Source: JAZKID01 sp963714065 (GTDB lineage Bacteria; Pseudomonadota; Alphaproteobacteria; Rhizobiales; UBA4765). Taken from it: 64,000 nt of DNA. The notes beneath the pieces are model-generated. The model saw only the letters and a program-made list of their open reading frames with translations, searched no databases and had not been told where the DNA came from. Each line of letters opens with the position of its first letter. Within the stretch, counting starts at the first letter, position 1. The stretch covers positions 310,001 to 374,000 of the forward strand of contig OY970226.1 of NCBI GenBank assembly GCA_963714065.1. The letters run 5' to 3'. Position numbers and translations under genes: made by a program. This document shows positions 62,249-64,000 of this stretch, in pieces.

Positions 62249-63157
62249 ATGGCAGCTCCGGCTCAGGAAAAAAACGGCGACGCGCTTGCGGAGAAAAAGC
62301 GGCGCGCCTCTGCATGGTTCGCCGATCTGCAACGGCAGATCATAACCGTATTTGAAGCGCTGGAAGCCGAAGCCGAGCCGAAACTTTATGGCAAGAATGC
62401 GGCGCATTTCATACGCACGCCATGGCAGCGCAAGGATCATACGGGCGATCTGGGCGGCGGTGGAACCACCGCGATCTTGCATGGGCGCCTGTTCGAAAAA
62501 GCCGGCGTGCATTTTTCGGAAGTGTATGGAGAATTCGCGCCGGAGTTTCGTGCCGAGATTCCGGGCGGCAGCGACGATCCGCGTTTCTGGGCGGCAGGCG
62601 TCTCCGTCATCGTGCATCCGCTGAACCCCCACATCCCCGCCGTGCATATGAATACGCGCATAGTGGCGACATCGAAACAATGGTTCGGCGGCGGGGCAGA
62701 CCTCACGCCACTCCTGAATGCGCGCCGCACGCAGGACGACCCCGACACGCAGGCTTTTCATGCGGCAATGCGCAAGGCCTGCGAGGTGCATCCCATCGTC
62801 GCCGATTACAAAGAATATAAAGAATGGTGCGACCGCTATTTTTACCTGAAACATCGCAACGAGCCGCGCGGTATTGGCGGCATATTTTTCGACAATCTGA
62901 ATTCGGGCGCTTGGGAGCAGGATTTTGCCTTCGTGCGTGATGTGGGAACGGCATTCGCTGAAATTTATCCGGCGCTCGTGCGCGCCAACTGGCACAAGCC
63001 GTGGAACGATATGGAGCGAGACGAGCAACTTGTGCGGCGCGGCCGTTATGTGGAGTTCAACCTGCTTTACGATCGCGGCACGCTGTTCGGCCTGAAAACG
63101 GGCGGAAATATCGATGCCATCTTCTCTTCCCTGCCGCCGACCGTAAAGTGGCCGTAA
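62249..63157 (+). CDS. hemF: Coproporphyrinogen III oxidase, aerobic
   Basis: Oxygen-dependent decarboxylase that converts coproporphyrinogen III to protoporphyrinogen IX in heme synthesis. 302 residues. Family motifs: WQRKDHTGDLGGGGTTAILHG, the histidine-rich VHMNTRIVATSKQWFGGGADLTP, and RRGRYVEFNLLYDRGTLFGLKTGGN. It serves heme supply for the adjacent bc1 genes, though not co-transcribed. The 146-base gap after it shows no clear terminator. Confidence 0.96.
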   Translation: MAAPAQEKNGDALAEKKRRASAWFADLQRQIITVFEALEAEAEPKLYGKNAAHFIRTPWQRKDHTGDLGGGGTTAILHGRLFEKAGVHFSEVYGEFAPEFRAEIPGGSDDPRFWAAGVSVIVHPLNPHIPAVHMNTRIVATSKQWFGGGADLTPLLNARRTQDDPDTQAFHAAMRKACEVHPIVADYKEYKEWCDRYFYLKHRNEPRGIGGIFFDNLNSGAWEQDFAFVRDVGTAFAEIYPALVRANWHKPWNDMERDEQLVRRGRYVEFNLLYDRGTLFGLKTGGNIDAIFSSLPPTVKWP

Positions 63158-63303
63158 GAGCGCTCATAAATCCATCGCATTTTACATATTCAGGTTACCG
63201 GCAGGATGTGAGGGCGCGGCGCGCCGGAATGGTATAAAATCCGTTAAAGTTTTGAATATCTGTTTTTTGAAAATCGATTTGCACCATCTGAGTTGAATTT
63301 GAA

Positions 63304-64000
63304 ATGATACGGAAAAGCACAGTTTATATCGCTATTTTTGCCCTGCTGCTTTTGGGCACGACCTGCCTTGCGGGCCAGACTGGTACTAAGAAAGAATTCA
63401 AACTCGCCGCTCCTGCGGATACGGGCGCGATGGCGCCGCAAATACTTTACGAAAAGCCGAAAGACATTCTCGGCGAAAAGGAAAAATACGAGCGCGAGAT
63501 GATCGCCATGGGCCGCCGCATCGAGGAAGAAGCGGTTTCCGGTGCACCGGTCATGGTTAGCCTGAAAACCGGGCTTGAGCCTCCGAAGAGTTGTATGCCG
63601 GGTGAAGCGTGCGCAATCACGCTGACTGTCGAAAACAAGGGCAAGATTCCTGTTCTCAGTCCCATACTCGGTGCGGCAACGCTCGATATTCCCGGGAGCG
63701 CGGTCGCAACCACAAAGACGACAGGCTGGACCTGCGGCTTTTCCGAGCCGAAACTCGTCTGCGCCTCCACAGGCGTCGCCCTGCAACCTGGCGAAAAAGC
63801 TCGCTTCGTTGCGGAATGGATGCCGCCCGAAGTCAAAAGCAAGCAGAGCGTGAAGGCCTGTTTCTCCCTCGTCTGGCCCGCGCGCCCGAAGGACGGCGTT
63901 TATCGCGCCGACCAGATCGCGGCCGTGCAATATGCACTGACACGCGCCGGTTTCGAGACCGGCGGTATCGACGGACGCATTCACCCGAAAACCCTGCAGG
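63304..64000 (+). CDS. Secreted protein with peptidoglycan-binding-like C-terminus (partial)
   Basis: Runs off the right edge after 232 codons. Signal peptide IRKSTVYIAIFALLLLGTTC, cleavage near CLAGQ. Residues about 95-190 form a beta-rich domain with four cysteines in pairs (CMPGEAC, WTCGF...VCAS), and the final visible residues, QIAAVQYALTRAGFETGGID then GRIHPKTLQ, look like the start of a PG_binding_1 domain (family pattern vq.aL...Gy..G.iDG..G..T). Probably periplasmic and cell-wall bound. Its function is unknown. Confidence 0.75.
   Translation, partial: MIRKSTVYIAIFALLLLGTTCLAGQTGTKKEFKLAAPADTGAMAPQILYEKPKDILGEKEKYEREMIAMGRRIEEEAVSGAPVMVSLKTGLEPPKSCMPGEACAITLTVENKGKIPVLSPILGAATLDIPGSAVATTKTTGWTCGFSEPKLVCASTGVALQPGEKARFVAEWMPPEVKSKQSVKACFSLVWPARPKDGVYRADQIAAVQYALTRAGFETGGIDGRIHPKTLQ

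Noticed and set aside
1..64000. tRNA or rRNA genes
   Set aside because: No cloverleaf with GGTTCGAATCC-type T arm or rRNA segment was seen in any intergenic gap.

Overview
The window is a chromosomal segment of an alphaproteobacterium. The evidence is the fused cytochrome b/c1 gene next to a Tat-type Rieske gene, an alphaproteobacterial DnaG with the SPFN...CFSS form of the zinc region, a suf operon led by two kinds of cysteine desulfurase, the lptF-lptG-lptD-surA-pdxA-ksgA operon and a livHMGF transporter with isovaleryl-CoA dehydrogenase nearby. Core genes are GC-rich. They are interspersed with visibly more AT-rich short genes that I cannot assign to families. The genus cannot be told from the sequence alone.

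Layout. 1-2.5 kb: str operon on the minus strand (rpsL, rpsG, start of fusA) with a large inverted-repeat element between rpsG and fusA. 2.8-8.3 kb: orphan small genes mixed with a DUF4345-like membrane protein, a methyltransferase, isovaleryl-CoA dehydrogenase and an EF-hand protein. 8.4-14 kb: mgtE, a polysaccharide deacetylase, two glycosyltransferases and a GNAT acetyltransferase. 14.1-20.6 kb: branched-chain amino acid ABC transporter with two tandem binding proteins. 20.6-27.5 kb: ABC-F ATPase, a GIY-YIG nuclease gene enclosed by palindromic repeats, a membrane-anchored orphan, rpoD interrupted by an in-frame TAA, and dnaG. 27.6-37.2 kb: small secreted protein, pepA, and the LPS-export/chaperone/pdxA/ksgA operon. 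37.3-38.6 kb: a three-gene orphan operon with promoter and terminator. 38.6-43.7 kb: parE, a short membrane peptide, a RhlE-type helicase and a diguanylate cyclase. 43.8-51 kb: suf Fe-S assembly operon with an inserted cupin gene. 51-56 kb: hydrolase, orphan genes, a 49-residue gene, parC, and a phospholipase-like orphan. 56-64 kb: recO, bc1 complex genes, trmL, an MsbA-like exporter, hemF and the start of a secreted protein with a peptidoglycan-binding-like C terminus.

Two themes stand out. First, a family of intergenic palindromes (ends GTCATCC...GGATC) occurs in at least a dozen copies. Copies abut gene ends, appear to supply the ribosome binding sites of surA and trmL, and enclose a GIY-YIG nuclease gene whose normal start region is occupied by a copy. 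Second, the primary sigma factor gene carries TAA in place of the invariant glutamine of the core-binding helix, directly before a possible internal restart site. This is either a sequence error, programmed readthrough, or a split sigma factor. TAA serves as an ordinary stop elsewhere in the window, so codon reassignment is unlikely. All family assignments are from reading the translated sequence; no database search was possible.
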